DNA from: Arenibacter sp. F26102
Lineage (GTDB): Bacteria; Bacteroidota; Bacteroidia; Flavobacteriales; Flavobacteriaceae
Length of the DNA stretch: 64,000 nucleotides
Assembly (NCBI RefSeq): GCF_023015865.1
Contig: NZ_JALKBC010000004.1
Span: forward strand, 62,770-126,769
Reading direction: 5' to 3'
Part shown: piece by piece, positions 32,876 to 41,432 of the stretch
Position numbering within the stretch: position 1 is the stretch's first letter
Layout of the letters: each line of letters begins with the position of its first letter
Made by a program: the position numbers and the translations under genes
Notes under the pieces: model-generated
Seen by the model: the letters and a program-made list of their open reading frames with translations, nothing else
Databases searched by the model: none
Told to the model about the DNA's origin: nothing

Positions 32876-34126
32876 TTATTTCAGCACTATATTATCGGCA
32901 TCTCCAAAACTATCATAATTGGAGGTGATTACTTTTTCTCCATTCTCCAATCCTTCCAGCACTTCATAATATCTGGAGTTTTGTTTTCCTATTCTTATAT
33001 TCCGCTTCAATGCCTCATTACCATCCGGTTTTACCACAAATATCCATTGTCCCCCGGTACTTTGGAAAAAACTTCCTTTGGGCAGCAAGAGTGCATCACT
33101 GGATTCGCCCAACTGAAGTTTTATATTATAACTTTGCCCAGCACGGATGTTTTGTGGTTTTTCACCTATAAAGACCAAATCGATCTTGAACTTGCCATTG
33201 CGCACTTCAGGATATACCTTTCTCAACCGCAGGATATGCTCTGTTCCATTACGCTCAAAAGTTGCATTTAAATCGCGTTTCACACGATCTATGTAATGTT
33301 CATCTATATCTGCCTCGATCTTATAATCTGTGAGTACATTTACTTGCCCAATACGTTGGCCTTGACTTATATTCTGTCCTATTTCGGCATCCAAAAACCC
33401 CAATTGCCCATCTGCAGGTGCCCGTACGTTCAAATGGTCTAAGCGCTGATAGACCATGCCCAAAGTTTTTTGCATACGGTTTAAATCGGCCTCCAAGACA
33501 GGCAAGGAAGTTTTTCTTAGTTCGTCATCATTGTCTGTTTGTACTTTTACAATATCATATTGTTTTTCTGAAAGTTCATAGTTCTCTTTTGAGGTCAAAT
33601 ACACTTCCTTAGAAATTAATTCATCGTCATAAAGCGCTTGGTTCTGCTCAAAATTTCTTTTCAAACGTTGCAATTCGGTCCTAGCAGTAGCCAAGGATTT
33701 TCTGCCTTCTACCTGTCTGGAATCGAAGGTTAATTTGGTAGACCTAAGGTCGTTCTGCTTTAAGGCCAAATTGCTTTCACTATTCAATATTTGCTCATAA
33801 AGGCCAATGTTATCCAACTTAAGAATGATATCGCCCTTTTGCACCATAGCTCCTTCCTCAATTAGTTTTTCGGTTACACGCCCGCCTTCATAAGCATCCA
33901 TGTAAATGGTAGCAATCGGCGCCACGGTACCATTGATGGTTATATAATCGTCAAATTTCCCCTGAACAACTTCGGCAATGGACAGTTTGTCCTTTTCAGT
34001 TCTAAAAGTGTTGCCCACACTAGCCGTTAACATTTTCCATCCCACAAAGAGCAACAAAACGCCAAGGGCGATGTACCCATAGTGTTTTGGTCTCAATCCT
34101 TTCTTCTTTTCTAATTGTATATCCAT
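32876..34126 (-). CDS. HlyD/MacA-type efflux adaptor (membrane fusion protein)
   Basis: In 416 residues there is a membrane anchor at about residues 17-35, a biotinyl-lipoyl half (GGRVTEKLIEEGAMVQKGD), a long alpha-hairpin coiled coil (residues 110-220), the second lipoyl half (VRAPADGQLGFLDAEIGQ) and beta-barrel/membrane-proximal domains (IRAGQSYNIKLQLGES). The adaptor links inner-membrane permeases to a TolC-type channel. The stop of the TolC gene is 1 bp from its start, so both are made together. Confidence 0.92.
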   Translation of the reverse strand: MDIQLEKKKGLRPKHYGYIALGVLLLFVGWKMLTASVGNTFRTEKDKLSIAEVVQGKFDDYITINGTVAPIATIYMDAYEGGRVTEKLIEEGAMVQKGDIILKLDNIGLYEQILNSESNLALKQNDLRSTKLTFDSRQVEGRKSLATARTELQRLKRNFEQNQALYDDELISKEVYLTSKENYELSEKQYDIVKVQTDNDDELRKTSLPVLEADLNRMQKTLGMVYQRLDHLNVRAPADGQLGFLDAEIGQNISQGQRIGQVNVLTDYKIEADIDEHYIDRVKRDLNATFERNGTEHILRLRKVYPEVRNGKFKIDLVFIGEKPQNIRAGQSYNIKLQLGESSDALLLPKGSFFQSTGGQWIFVVKPDGNEALKRNIRIGKQNSRYYEVLEGLENGEKVITSNYDSFGDADNIVLK

Positions 34127-34127
34127 T

Positions 34128-35474
34128 TTAATTGGTGCTATTAATGTTGAAAATAGGTAAGCCTTGGTAAAAAGACAGTGTATTTTGGTTAATTTGAAGT
34201 TGCAGCTTTACCTGTAAATTTTTATTTTGGGAAGTGGCGTACATCGATTTTGCAAGATTCAGCTCCATAATGGTAAACAATCCCTTTTCATATTTTTTTT
34301 GTGCCACTCCAAAAGCCTGTTCCTGGGCCATAATTTGTTTTTCACTTTGTATAATTTCAACATTTAAGGCCTTATTTTCCTGTACCAATTGTTGTATGGC
34401 CTTATATATTTCCTGTTCCTGTATTTTTAGATTATTTTGTTCCCTTCCCAAGGCTATTTTCTGCTGCTTTATGGCAGACCGCGTGGACCAGGCATTAAAA
34501 ATGGGAACATTAAGGGAAAAACCTATAAACCTGGAGGCATTGTCCTCAATTTGAGTTTTAAATGGAATGGTGACGCCCAAAGTATCCCTAGTAGTTTCGT
34601 AATAACCGGTACCATAGCCAGTGGCAAAGGAAAGTGAAGGGTAAAGCCTTCCTCTAACAATTCCCAGTTCCTTTTTTGCCGCCTCCGTTCTAAGATGTTG
34701 TGCCTTTAAAAGGGGTACAAATTCCTTTGCTTTTCCGTAGATACTATCCGTTTCAATTTCGGTTTCAGAAATCGTTTTGGGTACAACAGGGTTTAACTGG
34801 ATGGTTTGGGCATTATCCAAATTCATTTCCTGAATCAAGGTTAGCTTGGCCGCCTGCAATTGGTTTTCACTTTGGGTAACATCCAACTGATCCGTGTACA
34901 GAATGGATTCCGCCTCATACAAATCAGCCCCGGCCTTCAGCCCCAGTTCAATTTGCTTTTTGGCAAGCTTAAAATTGGCCTCGGAAATGGAAAGTTGCTC
35001 TTTTGAAATGGCCAATATACCTTCATAAAACTGAATGTCATGGTAAGCTGTCATTACCCTAAGAGCCAGTAAGAACCTTTGTTGTTGTGCTGCTTCCTTG
35101 TTTGCTTTAAACAATAGTTTTCTTGCCTTGATAGTGTTGATCTTCTGGAATCCTTGAAAAAGATCAATGGAAGCACTCATGGAATAGCCATTGGAAAAGA
35201 AATCGGTATTTATTATATCATTGGTATTGGGATCGGTAGATCGGCCATACCGAATATTATAATCGGCGAATCCGTTCACTCTAGGAAGAAGGTCCCTTAT
35301 GGACTGATTATAACTTTCCTTGCCGGAATTTTCCAAATATTGGTAATCCTTCAGTGTAAGATTATGATCTAAGGCATAGGAAATGCAATTGTCCAAAGTC
35401 CAGTTCTCTTGACCAAAACCATTCAAGGTGATGAAAAATAGGATAAAAAATAATTTTCCTTTCTTAAAATTCAT
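34128..35474 (-). CDS. TolC-family outer-membrane efflux protein
   Basis: The 448-residue protein has a signal peptide (cleavage near NGFGQ), the start WTLDNCISYALDHNLTLKDY typical of Bacteroidota TolC proteins, two repeated long alpha-helical halves and two beta-barrel segments (NGFADYNIRYGRS and SFATGYGTGYYETT). It is the first gene of the efflux operon and is divergent from the NtrC-type regulator gene, with about 240 bp between the two start codons. Confidence 0.92.
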   Translation of the reverse strand: MNFKKGKLFFILFFITLNGFGQENWTLDNCISYALDHNLTLKDYQYLENSGKESYNQSIRDLLPRVNGFADYNIRYGRSTDPNTNDIINTDFFSNGYSMSASIDLFQGFQKINTIKARKLLFKANKEAAQQQRFLLALRVMTAYHDIQFYEGILAISKEQLSISEANFKLAKKQIELGLKAGADLYEAESILYTDQLDVTQSENQLQAAKLTLIQEMNLDNAQTIQLNPVVPKTISETEIETDSIYGKAKEFVPLLKAQHLRTEAAKKELGIVRGRLYPSLSFATGYGTGYYETTRDTLGVTIPFKTQIEDNASRFIGFSLNVPIFNAWSTRSAIKQQKIALGREQNNLKIQEQEIYKAIQQLVQENKALNVEIIQSEKQIMAQEQAFGVAQKKYEKGLFTIMELNLAKSMYATSQNKNLQVKLQLQINQNTLSFYQGLPIFNINSTN

Positions 35475-35638
35475 AATGCAAATGCGATTAAAAGGGCTTC
35501 ATATTGATAATTGAATTAACTGTCGACCTACAACCATATTCCAAGTTCGTGCCATATACTCAATTAATTGATTTACAGGTATTTATATCTTAATATTAAA
35601 GCTAAATAAATATTGATGTAAAATAGTTGTACAATAAT

Positions 35639-35655
35639 TGTCCAATAGTTGGACA
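35639..35655. promoter_or_regulatory. Inverted repeat in the divergent efflux/regulator promoter region
   Basis: TGTCCAA-TAG-TTGGACA is a perfect palindrome with 7-bp arms, midway between the TolC gene (leftward) and the regulator gene (rightward). A TGGCAC-like -24 element is seen on the minus strand near 35556, but its partner is one base too close for a standard sigma-54 promoter. Confidence 0.45.
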
Positions 35656-35714
35656 CTATTTGCATTTTAAAGAACAGGTTTTGTAGTTTTAACATGACCA
35701 ATTTTGATATAATC

Positions 35715-37088
35715 ATGGTAGATGCGCAGATTTTAGTAATAGATGATAACAAAAGTGTCTTGAGTGCACTGGAAATATTATTACAGTTTGAATACAAGAA
35801 CATAAGTACAATTTCCAATCCCAATCAAATATCGTCCTTTCCGGATTTAAACAAAATTGATGTTGTTCTGTTGGATATGAATTTTTCCGCCGGAGTGAAT
35901 TCCGGAAATGAAGGTCTCTTTTGGTTAAAGGAAATCAAGAAAAAAACACCACTGACCGCTGTTATTATGATGACCGCCTACGGAGACGTAGAATTAGCGG
36001 TCAAGGCCCTGAAAGAAGGCGCATCAGATTTTATCCTAAAACCTTGGAACAACGATAAATTCTTGGCCACTGTGAAAGCTGCCTATTTGCTTCGTAAATC
36101 CCAAAAAGAAATAAATCATTTAAAACAAAAGGAAAGCAACTTAAAACAGGTCATTAACCAAGACAAGAATTATATCATAGGTAATTCAAAGGCCTTGACT
36201 TCCGTATTAAATCTAACCCAAAAAGTAGCCAAAACGGATGTAAATGTTCTGATCACAGGTGAAAATGGCACTGGCAAAGAACTTATTGCCCGACAACTCC
36301 ACAAATTATCCCCTAGACAGAATGAAGTTTTTATTGCGGTAGATATGGGTTCCATTTCAGAAAATTTATTTGAGAGCGAGCTATTTGGCCACTTAAAAGG
36401 TTCCTTTACGGACGCTAAGGAAGATAGAATTGGCAAATTTGAAGCAGCTAATGCAGGCACCCTGTTTCTGGATGAAATTGGAAATCTTTCCCTACAAATG
36501 CAGGCCAAATTGCTTTCGGCCATTCAAAATAAGGTAATTGTTCGTGTAGGTTCCAATAAATCAATTCCCGTAGATATACGGTTGGTCTGCGCCACCAATG
36601 GCAATTTAAAGCAAATGGTAATGGATGGGCTGTTTAGGGAAGATCTACTGTATCGCATTAACACCATCCATATAGAGGTTCCCGCACTTCGAGACAGAGG
36701 TGATGATATATTGACCTTGGCTGACTTTTATTTAAAGAAATATAGTGCAAAATATGCAAAACATGGGATTCGAATAAACGATGTAGCCATAGAAAAGCTG
36801 AAACAATATTCATGGCCGGGAAATGTACGGGAACTACAACATACCTTAGAAAGGGCAGTGATCCTGTGCGAAGGAAATATTCTAAAACCTACCGATTTTA
36901 TATTGAATATCAAATCTTCGACAACAACAGAGGTCTTACCAAAAACTTTGGAGGAAATGGAGGAAATAATGATATTGAACGCTCTGCACAACAATGATGG
37001 CAATTATAGTGCCGCCGCTGCCCAATTGGGAATTTCTCGGCAAACACTGTACAATAAAATTAAAAAGCAGGAAAAAAATGGTGAGTAA
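35715..37088 (+). CDS. NtrC-family sigma-54-dependent response regulator
   Basis: Counting from MVDAQILVIDDN (ATG 35715; ATG 35694 is an alternative, as the frame is open from 35649), the protein has 457 residues. The receiver domain (1-120) has phospho-acceptor Asp54 in LLDMNF. The AAA+ domain has Walker A GENGTGKE (182-189) and the sigma-54 contact loop as GSFTDA (229-234), where GAFTGA is classical and GAFTDA common in Bacteroidota. A Fis-type HTH closes it (YSAAAAQLGISRQTLYNKI). It overlaps the kinase gene by 11 bp. It probably activates the divergent efflux operon. Confidence 0.93.
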   Translation: MVDAQILVIDDNKSVLSALEILLQFEYKNISTISNPNQISSFPDLNKIDVVLLDMNFSAGVNSGNEGLFWLKEIKKKTPLTAVIMMTAYGDVELAVKALKEGASDFILKPWNNDKFLATVKAAYLLRKSQKEINHLKQKESNLKQVINQDKNYIIGNSKALTSVLNLTQKVAKTDVNVLITGENGTGKELIARQLHKLSPRQNEVFIAVDMGSISENLFESELFGHLKGSFTDAKEDRIGKFEAANAGTLFLDEIGNLSLQMQAKLLSAIQNKVIVRVGSNKSIPVDIRLVCATNGNLKQMVMDGLFREDLLYRINTIHIEVPALRDRGDDILTLADFYLKKYSAKYAKHGIRINDVAIEKLKQYSWPGNVRELQHTLERAVILCEGNILKPTDFILNIKSSTTTEVLPKTLEEMEEIMILNALHNNDGNYSAAAAQLGISRQTLYNKIKKQEKNGE

Positions 37089-38427
37089 AAACTTCTATTT
37101 CCAGACTATTGGCAGAGTGCTGCTCATAAGCATTACAGCAGTTTTAATTGCCTTTCTCCTATACAGGGAAAAGTATGTCCTTGCGGCCATAACACTGGCC
37201 ATCCTTGTATTTCAAACCTACCATTTAATCAGATATGTTAACGAAACCAATAGAAAAATTGCCTATTTCTTTGATGCCATAAAAAATGAGGATTTCACCC
37301 TTAGATTTCCAGAAAAATTGAGTGTTAAGTCTCTAGAAGAACTAAATCACAGTCTTAACATGCTCAATGAAATGATTCAAAAAATTCATTTAAAAAATCA
37401 GACCCAAGAACGGTTCTACCAAGAAATATTAAAACAGGCGGATATAGGTATTTTAGCTATCAATAGTAAAGGACATATTCTTTTTGCCAATCCCAGAATT
37501 GAACAAATGCTGAATTACACACCCCTTAACCACATTAAGCAACTAACGCAAGTAGATGAGGATTTGTATCAAATATTTAGTGAATTAAAGCCATTTGAAC
37601 GTCGAATGCTCCAATTGACCAATGAACGGGAGAAAATAGATTTGGCCATAAAGTCCTCTTCCTTTAATATGGATGGACAAGAATTGTTATTGGTGGTCAT
37701 CCAAGATATTCATCAGGAATTGGACGAAAAAGAGACCGAATCCTGGACCAAACTTATTAGGGTGTTGACACATGAAATAATGAATTCCATCACTCCAATA
37801 ACTTCCATTTCAGAGTCTATTTTAAAATATCATACAAAGGGAGGTGAAAACCTTGTGCAAGGTACTGAATATCAAAAACGCATAGAAAACACCATTAAGG
37901 GTCTGGAAGTGATAAAAGATCAAGGAGCCAATTTAATGAGTTTCGTACAGTCCTACCGAAGTCTTTTAAATGTGCCCATGCCCGATAAAAAAATTGTGCG
38001 TGTTCATAATTTATTGGAGAAGATAATATTATTGATAGGACAAGATAAAGAGTTTTCAAATACGTCCATTGAATTGAAAATGAATACACAGGACTTAGAA
38101 CTTTTTATTGATGAAAAACAAATTACACAGGTATTGATCAATTTGTGTAGAAATGCACTACAGTCCCTTAAACAACAACAGGATAGTACCATAAGATTGA
38201 TGGCTGGAATCAATAAATCCGGACAAAAATTTATTGAAGTTAGGGACAATGGACCAGGTATACCCGACGAATTGATAAACGAAATCTTTGTTCCCTTTTT
38301 CACCACCAAAAATTCTGGAACGGGGGTAGGATTAAGTCTTTCCAAACAAATATTACGAATGCACGGCGGCAATTTAAAGGTGAATTCCTTACCCAACAAA
38401 GAAACTTCCTTTTTATTGATTTTTTAA
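37078..38427 (+). CDS. Membrane sensor histidine kinase, partner of the NtrC-type regulator
   Basis: From ATG 37078 the protein has 449 residues; the longer open frame starting 36994 lies inside the regulator gene. There are two membrane helices (about 11-29 and 34-50) with almost no periplasmic loop, a HAMP-like linker, a PAS domain (110-215), a phospho-acceptor His232 in LTHEIMNSITP, an N-box NLCRNALQSL, and G-boxes DNGPGIPDEL and GTGVGLSLSKQI. The lack of an outer domain suggests sensing in or near the membrane. Confidence 0.93.
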   Translation: MVSKNFYFQTIGRVLLISITAVLIAFLLYREKYVLAAITLAILVFQTYHLIRYVNETNRKIAYFFDAIKNEDFTLRFPEKLSVKSLEELNHSLNMLNEMIQKIHLKNQTQERFYQEILKQADIGILAINSKGHILFANPRIEQMLNYTPLNHIKQLTQVDEDLYQIFSELKPFERRMLQLTNEREKIDLAIKSSSFNMDGQELLLVVIQDIHQELDEKETESWTKLIRVLTHEIMNSITPITSISESILKYHTKGGENLVQGTEYQKRIENTIKGLEVIKDQGANLMSFVQSYRSLLNVPMPDKKIVRVHNLLEKIILLIGQDKEFSNTSIELKMNTQDLELFIDEKQITQVLINLCRNALQSLKQQQDSTIRLMAGINKSGQKFIEVRDNGPGIPDELINEIFVPFFTTKNSGTGVGLSLSKQILRMHGGNLKVNSLPNKETSFLLIF

Positions 38428-38490
38428 TAGTTCCTTAAATTGAACGTTTAACGAGACAAACTACCAGGCCTCTATGGTTTACTTAAACCC

Positions 38491-38507
38491 ACCTTTATTT
38501 AGACTTT
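38491..38507 (-). repeat. Stop-codon-linked motif, isolated variant copy
   Basis: The minus strand reads AAAGTCTAAATAAAGGT. No leftward gene ends here; it lies 64 bp past the end of the rightward kinase gene and 20 kb from the main array. Confidence 0.45.
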
Positions 38508-38584
38508 CAAGACTGCGTTCAAAGTTCAAAAAAAGGCTTCTATAATTATACTCTTCAGAAATCTTTCAAAAAGCACTTATTTCC

Positions 38585-38632
38585 ATTCCTATGGCTAAAT
38601 TTTTAGAAAGTTCACTGAAGGGTCATTTTTAA
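38585..38632. repeat. Degenerate direct repeat, left copy
   Basis: Shares the pattern CCTATnnCTAAAnnTTT...GAA and the end GTCATTTTTAA with 39673-39722; together they bracket the frameshifted queC-like gene. Confidence 0.4.
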
Positions 38633-38807
38633 TGTAGGCCAAAGGGTGGTATTAGTTTACTTTTTAATTTATAGAATGCTTCTATCTACAATCATTATTA
38701 CATCACACACAATATTTATTACAATCCATACAACGCTACTTGATTTGAGTATATAATTTATCTTTCTTTAATTAAAGAGTATGAATACATAACTTAAACT
38801 GAGAGAG

Positions 38808-39564
38808 ATGAGTAAATCACTAGTTCTATTTTCCGGAGGCCCTGATAGTACTGCAGTTCTACTATGGGCATTAAGAAATGATTTAGACCCTGAATTATTG
38901 ACTTTTCGATTTTTCGATAATTGGCAAAATGGGGAATTGAAGTCTGCTATGAATATTGCGAATGAGATGGATATAACTCACACAATTGTTGATTTAAAAG
39001 GAATATATAATTAATTCTGTTGGCGCAGCACCGCCACCTATGCACGGTTCCCAAAGAATAGCTGACGAAAGTCCCTATATTAAGCAGAGATTACCATTTT
39101 CCATGAGCATTATTTTATCTTTAACCTCAAGTATAGCCTTACATAGAGGTATTAACAAAATTCTTTGGGGCAACACTAGCGATGATGGCGTGGAAAAATT
39201 TGAATATACGACGAAGTTTTCGGTAGGCTTTTCTAAGATATTAAATGAATCAGAACCTGATAAGAAGGATATTGAAATTATAATGCCAATAGCCAACAAA
39301 AGAAAATGGGAGGGATTCATGGAGTTTAAGGATAATCCTGCCTTATTTTCATTAACATGGTCATGTATTACTGAGAGGCAAACTCAATGTGGCAAATGCG
39401 GTGCTTGTATTGCAAGACGTTTAGCGGCAAAACTTGGGGGAATTGAGGATACAACCAAATACCGTTCAAAGGAATTTGACAATCCACTTTCCATAAAACA
39501 AATGAATAATCCTAAAAATATTCCTTTAGGGTCTGTTTTTAAATCACCTAGAGGACCTGAATAA
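38808..39564 (+). pseudogene. Frameshifted QueC-like (7-cyano-7-deazaguanine synthase family) gene
   Basis: The first frame begins MSKSLVLFSGGPDSTAVLLW with the SGGxDS ATP-pyrophosphatase loop and ends at TAA after GIYN. The sense continues one frame over as NSVGAAPPPMHGSQRIADES, then to a zinc-binding CGKCGACIARR and a stop at 39562-39564. One extra T near 39011 explains the shift; the repaired protein would have about 251 residues, near QueC length. QueC makes preQ0; relatives work in tRNA queuosine, DNA deazapurine modification and the Qat defence system (QatC). No partner genes are seen. Confidence 0.7.
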
Positions 39565-39672
39565 TTAGGGCATGAATACTTAAAATATTTGATGCCTTCA
39601 TCGGTGGATATAAAATAACAATCCGCACCTTTTAATATACTTCAGATGGGAGTAATTATAAAGTTCATTTTC

Positions 39673-39722
39673 CCATACCTATCTCTAAACCTTTCGAAGG
39701 TTCCCTGAATAGTCATTTTTAA
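39673..39722. repeat. Degenerate direct repeat, right copy
   Basis: Partner of 38585-38632; the minus strand of this copy could read MTIQGTFERFRDRYGKMN, so it may be the 5' remnant of a gene. Confidence 0.4.
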
Positions 39723-39842
39723 GAAGGTTTTTGGGGAGTTTTTATACTTAATTAGTTCGGTTAATATACCTTTTACGGAACTAAATATTATAGTAGTCTA
39801 ACCTCAAAATTTATATTGCTCATATAGTATTATCAGGCAATC

Positions 39843-41423
39843 CTACTTAAATATTGATCTGGCCTCTGAATAAATCCGCTCAAAATTAGCTTCCATATCA
39901 GATTTGGAAAATTGTTTGGAAGGTTTAGGGAGCTCCCGTTGAATGTCCTGTAATTTAAATTGGACCTTTTTGTCCTTTCCATCTGCATAAGTGATAAACT
40001 CACCTTGTTCCAATCGAAAAAATACATCCGCTCTAATTTTCGGAATTTCCTTTTCTCCTGTAGTTATTCGGGTATCAAAATCGAGACTATGTCCCCGACT
40101 AACACTCTTGGTTGGGTCTTTGATAATCTCAAAAAACCGTTCATAATATTTTGCCGTGTCCGGGTCATTGACTTTGCCAAAGAATTGATAGGAAAGATTG
40201 CTCAAAATGGCCCTGCTTGCCTTATCTCCATACATCATGTCGTTTTGAATTTTGTCCTGCATTACATAGATTGTTGTTATATCATAACTCCTTAGCGTTG
40301 CCGGAATACGGTGCATGTTCAAGAGTTTGATCGTTGGGGCTTCCTCCATCAACAAAAAAGAAGGTTTTGAATGTCGAACGCTCATCTGTTTGGTTATGGT
40401 ATGTACAATAGTTGCAATTATGGGAGAATATGAGGTTTCAAACCTAGGATTGTTCACCACGGAAATAACGGCAGGATTATCCTTGTGGTTGATATTGAGC
40501 GGCACTTCATCCGCGGACAGGGCCATAAATATTCGAGGGGTACTTATCCTTTTTAATGCATTGCTTAAGGTACCTTTAACCCCTGCAGTCTGCCTGTCCG
40601 AATCCATCCCGCTAATAAAGGCGTCGGCCATTCCTTTGGAGATTATATTGGACTCCAAAAATGTAATAAGGCTTTCAGTATCCAGGTAATGGTATATTGC
40701 GATGACGTGTGGCAAAGTGCAATATTCGGGATAGGAAGACTTGAGTCTCCAGATCAATCCACCAATCAAGCCTTCCGCGGCATCGTGGAAGAACTTGGTA
40801 GCCCCAATCGAAACGGAATCTTTCTGTTCTAAGAGGTTTTCTATCAATACCCTGGAAACCTCGTTTACACTTTCCGGATTCTCCAAATATCGAGGTGCTA
40901 TGGGATTCACCCTGTGAATGATCTTATCAAAGGATATCACTTTAAACGGGATATCGGAATCCTTGAACAGCGGGTACGCCATTTCGGTAATCTCAAAATC
41001 CTTATAATCATGGATGACCCCACAGAAACCATTTCTTTGAAAATGTTGTAAGAAGCCATAGACCACACTTTCGGTCTTTCCACTTCCGGCAGATCCGATA
41101 ATGGAAACGCCCCGTTTGATATTTTTGATCTTGAAATTTCCTTTGGTAGTTTTAAAGCTGACCTGATATTTATCATTAATGGAGACACCTATATCCGATT
41201 TATGAAGGAAAACATATAAAACCGTATTGACCAATAACAAGGGACATGCTACATAAAGCATCCCCTGGGCCATCGGCATTAATTGGGCAGCCCCGACCAA
41301 CATTCCAAAAACGAGTAGGGTATTCAGGCCAAAAGCATATCTACTGATCTTATACAGCATATAAAATAGAATGCTGACCAAGCCTATGAACATGATTATC
41401 ATAAAAGGATCCACTATTTCCAT
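39843..41423 (-). CDS. Type IV secretion coupling protein (TraG/VirD4-like, MobC of Bacteroidota elements)
   Basis: From ATG 41423 the protein has 526 residues; a TTG at 41432 would add three. Two or three N-terminal membrane helices (to about residue 73) are followed by a cytoplasmic ATPase with Walker A GSAGSGKT (near 110-117), a Walker B region in FLLMEEAPTIKLLN, and the coupling-protein motif AILSNLSYQFFGKVND. It delivers the relaxase-DNA complex to the TraJ-N channel. It starts 9 bp after the relaxase stop; relaxase, coupling protein and MobA form one leftward operon. Confidence 0.92.
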   Translation of the reverse strand: MEIVDPFMIIMFIGLVSILFYMLYKISRYAFGLNTLLVFGMLVGAAQLMPMAQGMLYVACPLLLVNTVLYVFLHKSDIGVSINDKYQVSFKTTKGNFKIKNIKRGVSIIGSAGSGKTESVVYGFLQHFQRNGFCGVIHDYKDFEITEMAYPLFKDSDIPFKVISFDKIIHRVNPIAPRYLENPESVNEVSRVLIENLLEQKDSVSIGATKFFHDAAEGLIGGLIWRLKSSYPEYCTLPHVIAIYHYLDTESLITFLESNIISKGMADAFISGMDSDRQTAGVKGTLSNALKRISTPRIFMALSADEVPLNINHKDNPAVISVVNNPRFETSYSPIIATIVHTITKQMSVRHSKPSFLLMEEAPTIKLLNMHRIPATLRSYDITTIYVMQDKIQNDMMYGDKASRAILSNLSYQFFGKVNDPDTAKYYERFFEIIKDPTKSVSRGHSLDFDTRITTGEKEIPKIRADVFFRLEQGEFITYADGKDKKVQFKLQDIQRELPKPSKQFSKSDMEANFERIYSEARSIFK

Positions 41424-41432
41424 ACACTTCAA

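Larger units (their letters stand above)
38428..38807. other. Intergenic region with motif copy and degenerate repeat
   Basis: No gene was found in these 380 bp. A variant 18-bp motif (minus strand AAAGTCTAAATAAAGGT, 38491-38507) lies after the kinase gene. A sequence at 38585-38632 recurs in degenerate form at 39673-39722, beyond the broken queC-like gene. GAGAGAG before 38808 is a plausible ribosome binding site. Confidence 0.5.

Noticed and set aside
35540-35660. Canonical sigma-54 promoters for the efflux operon and regulator
   Set aside because: In both candidates the GG and G(C/G) elements are 9 rather than 10 bases apart, so a standard -24/-12 promoter cannot be claimed.
36994-37077. 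Longer start for the histidine kinase
   Set aside because: The added residues lie inside the regulator's HTH coding region in another frame; ATG 37078 begins a natural N-terminus directly before the first membrane helix.
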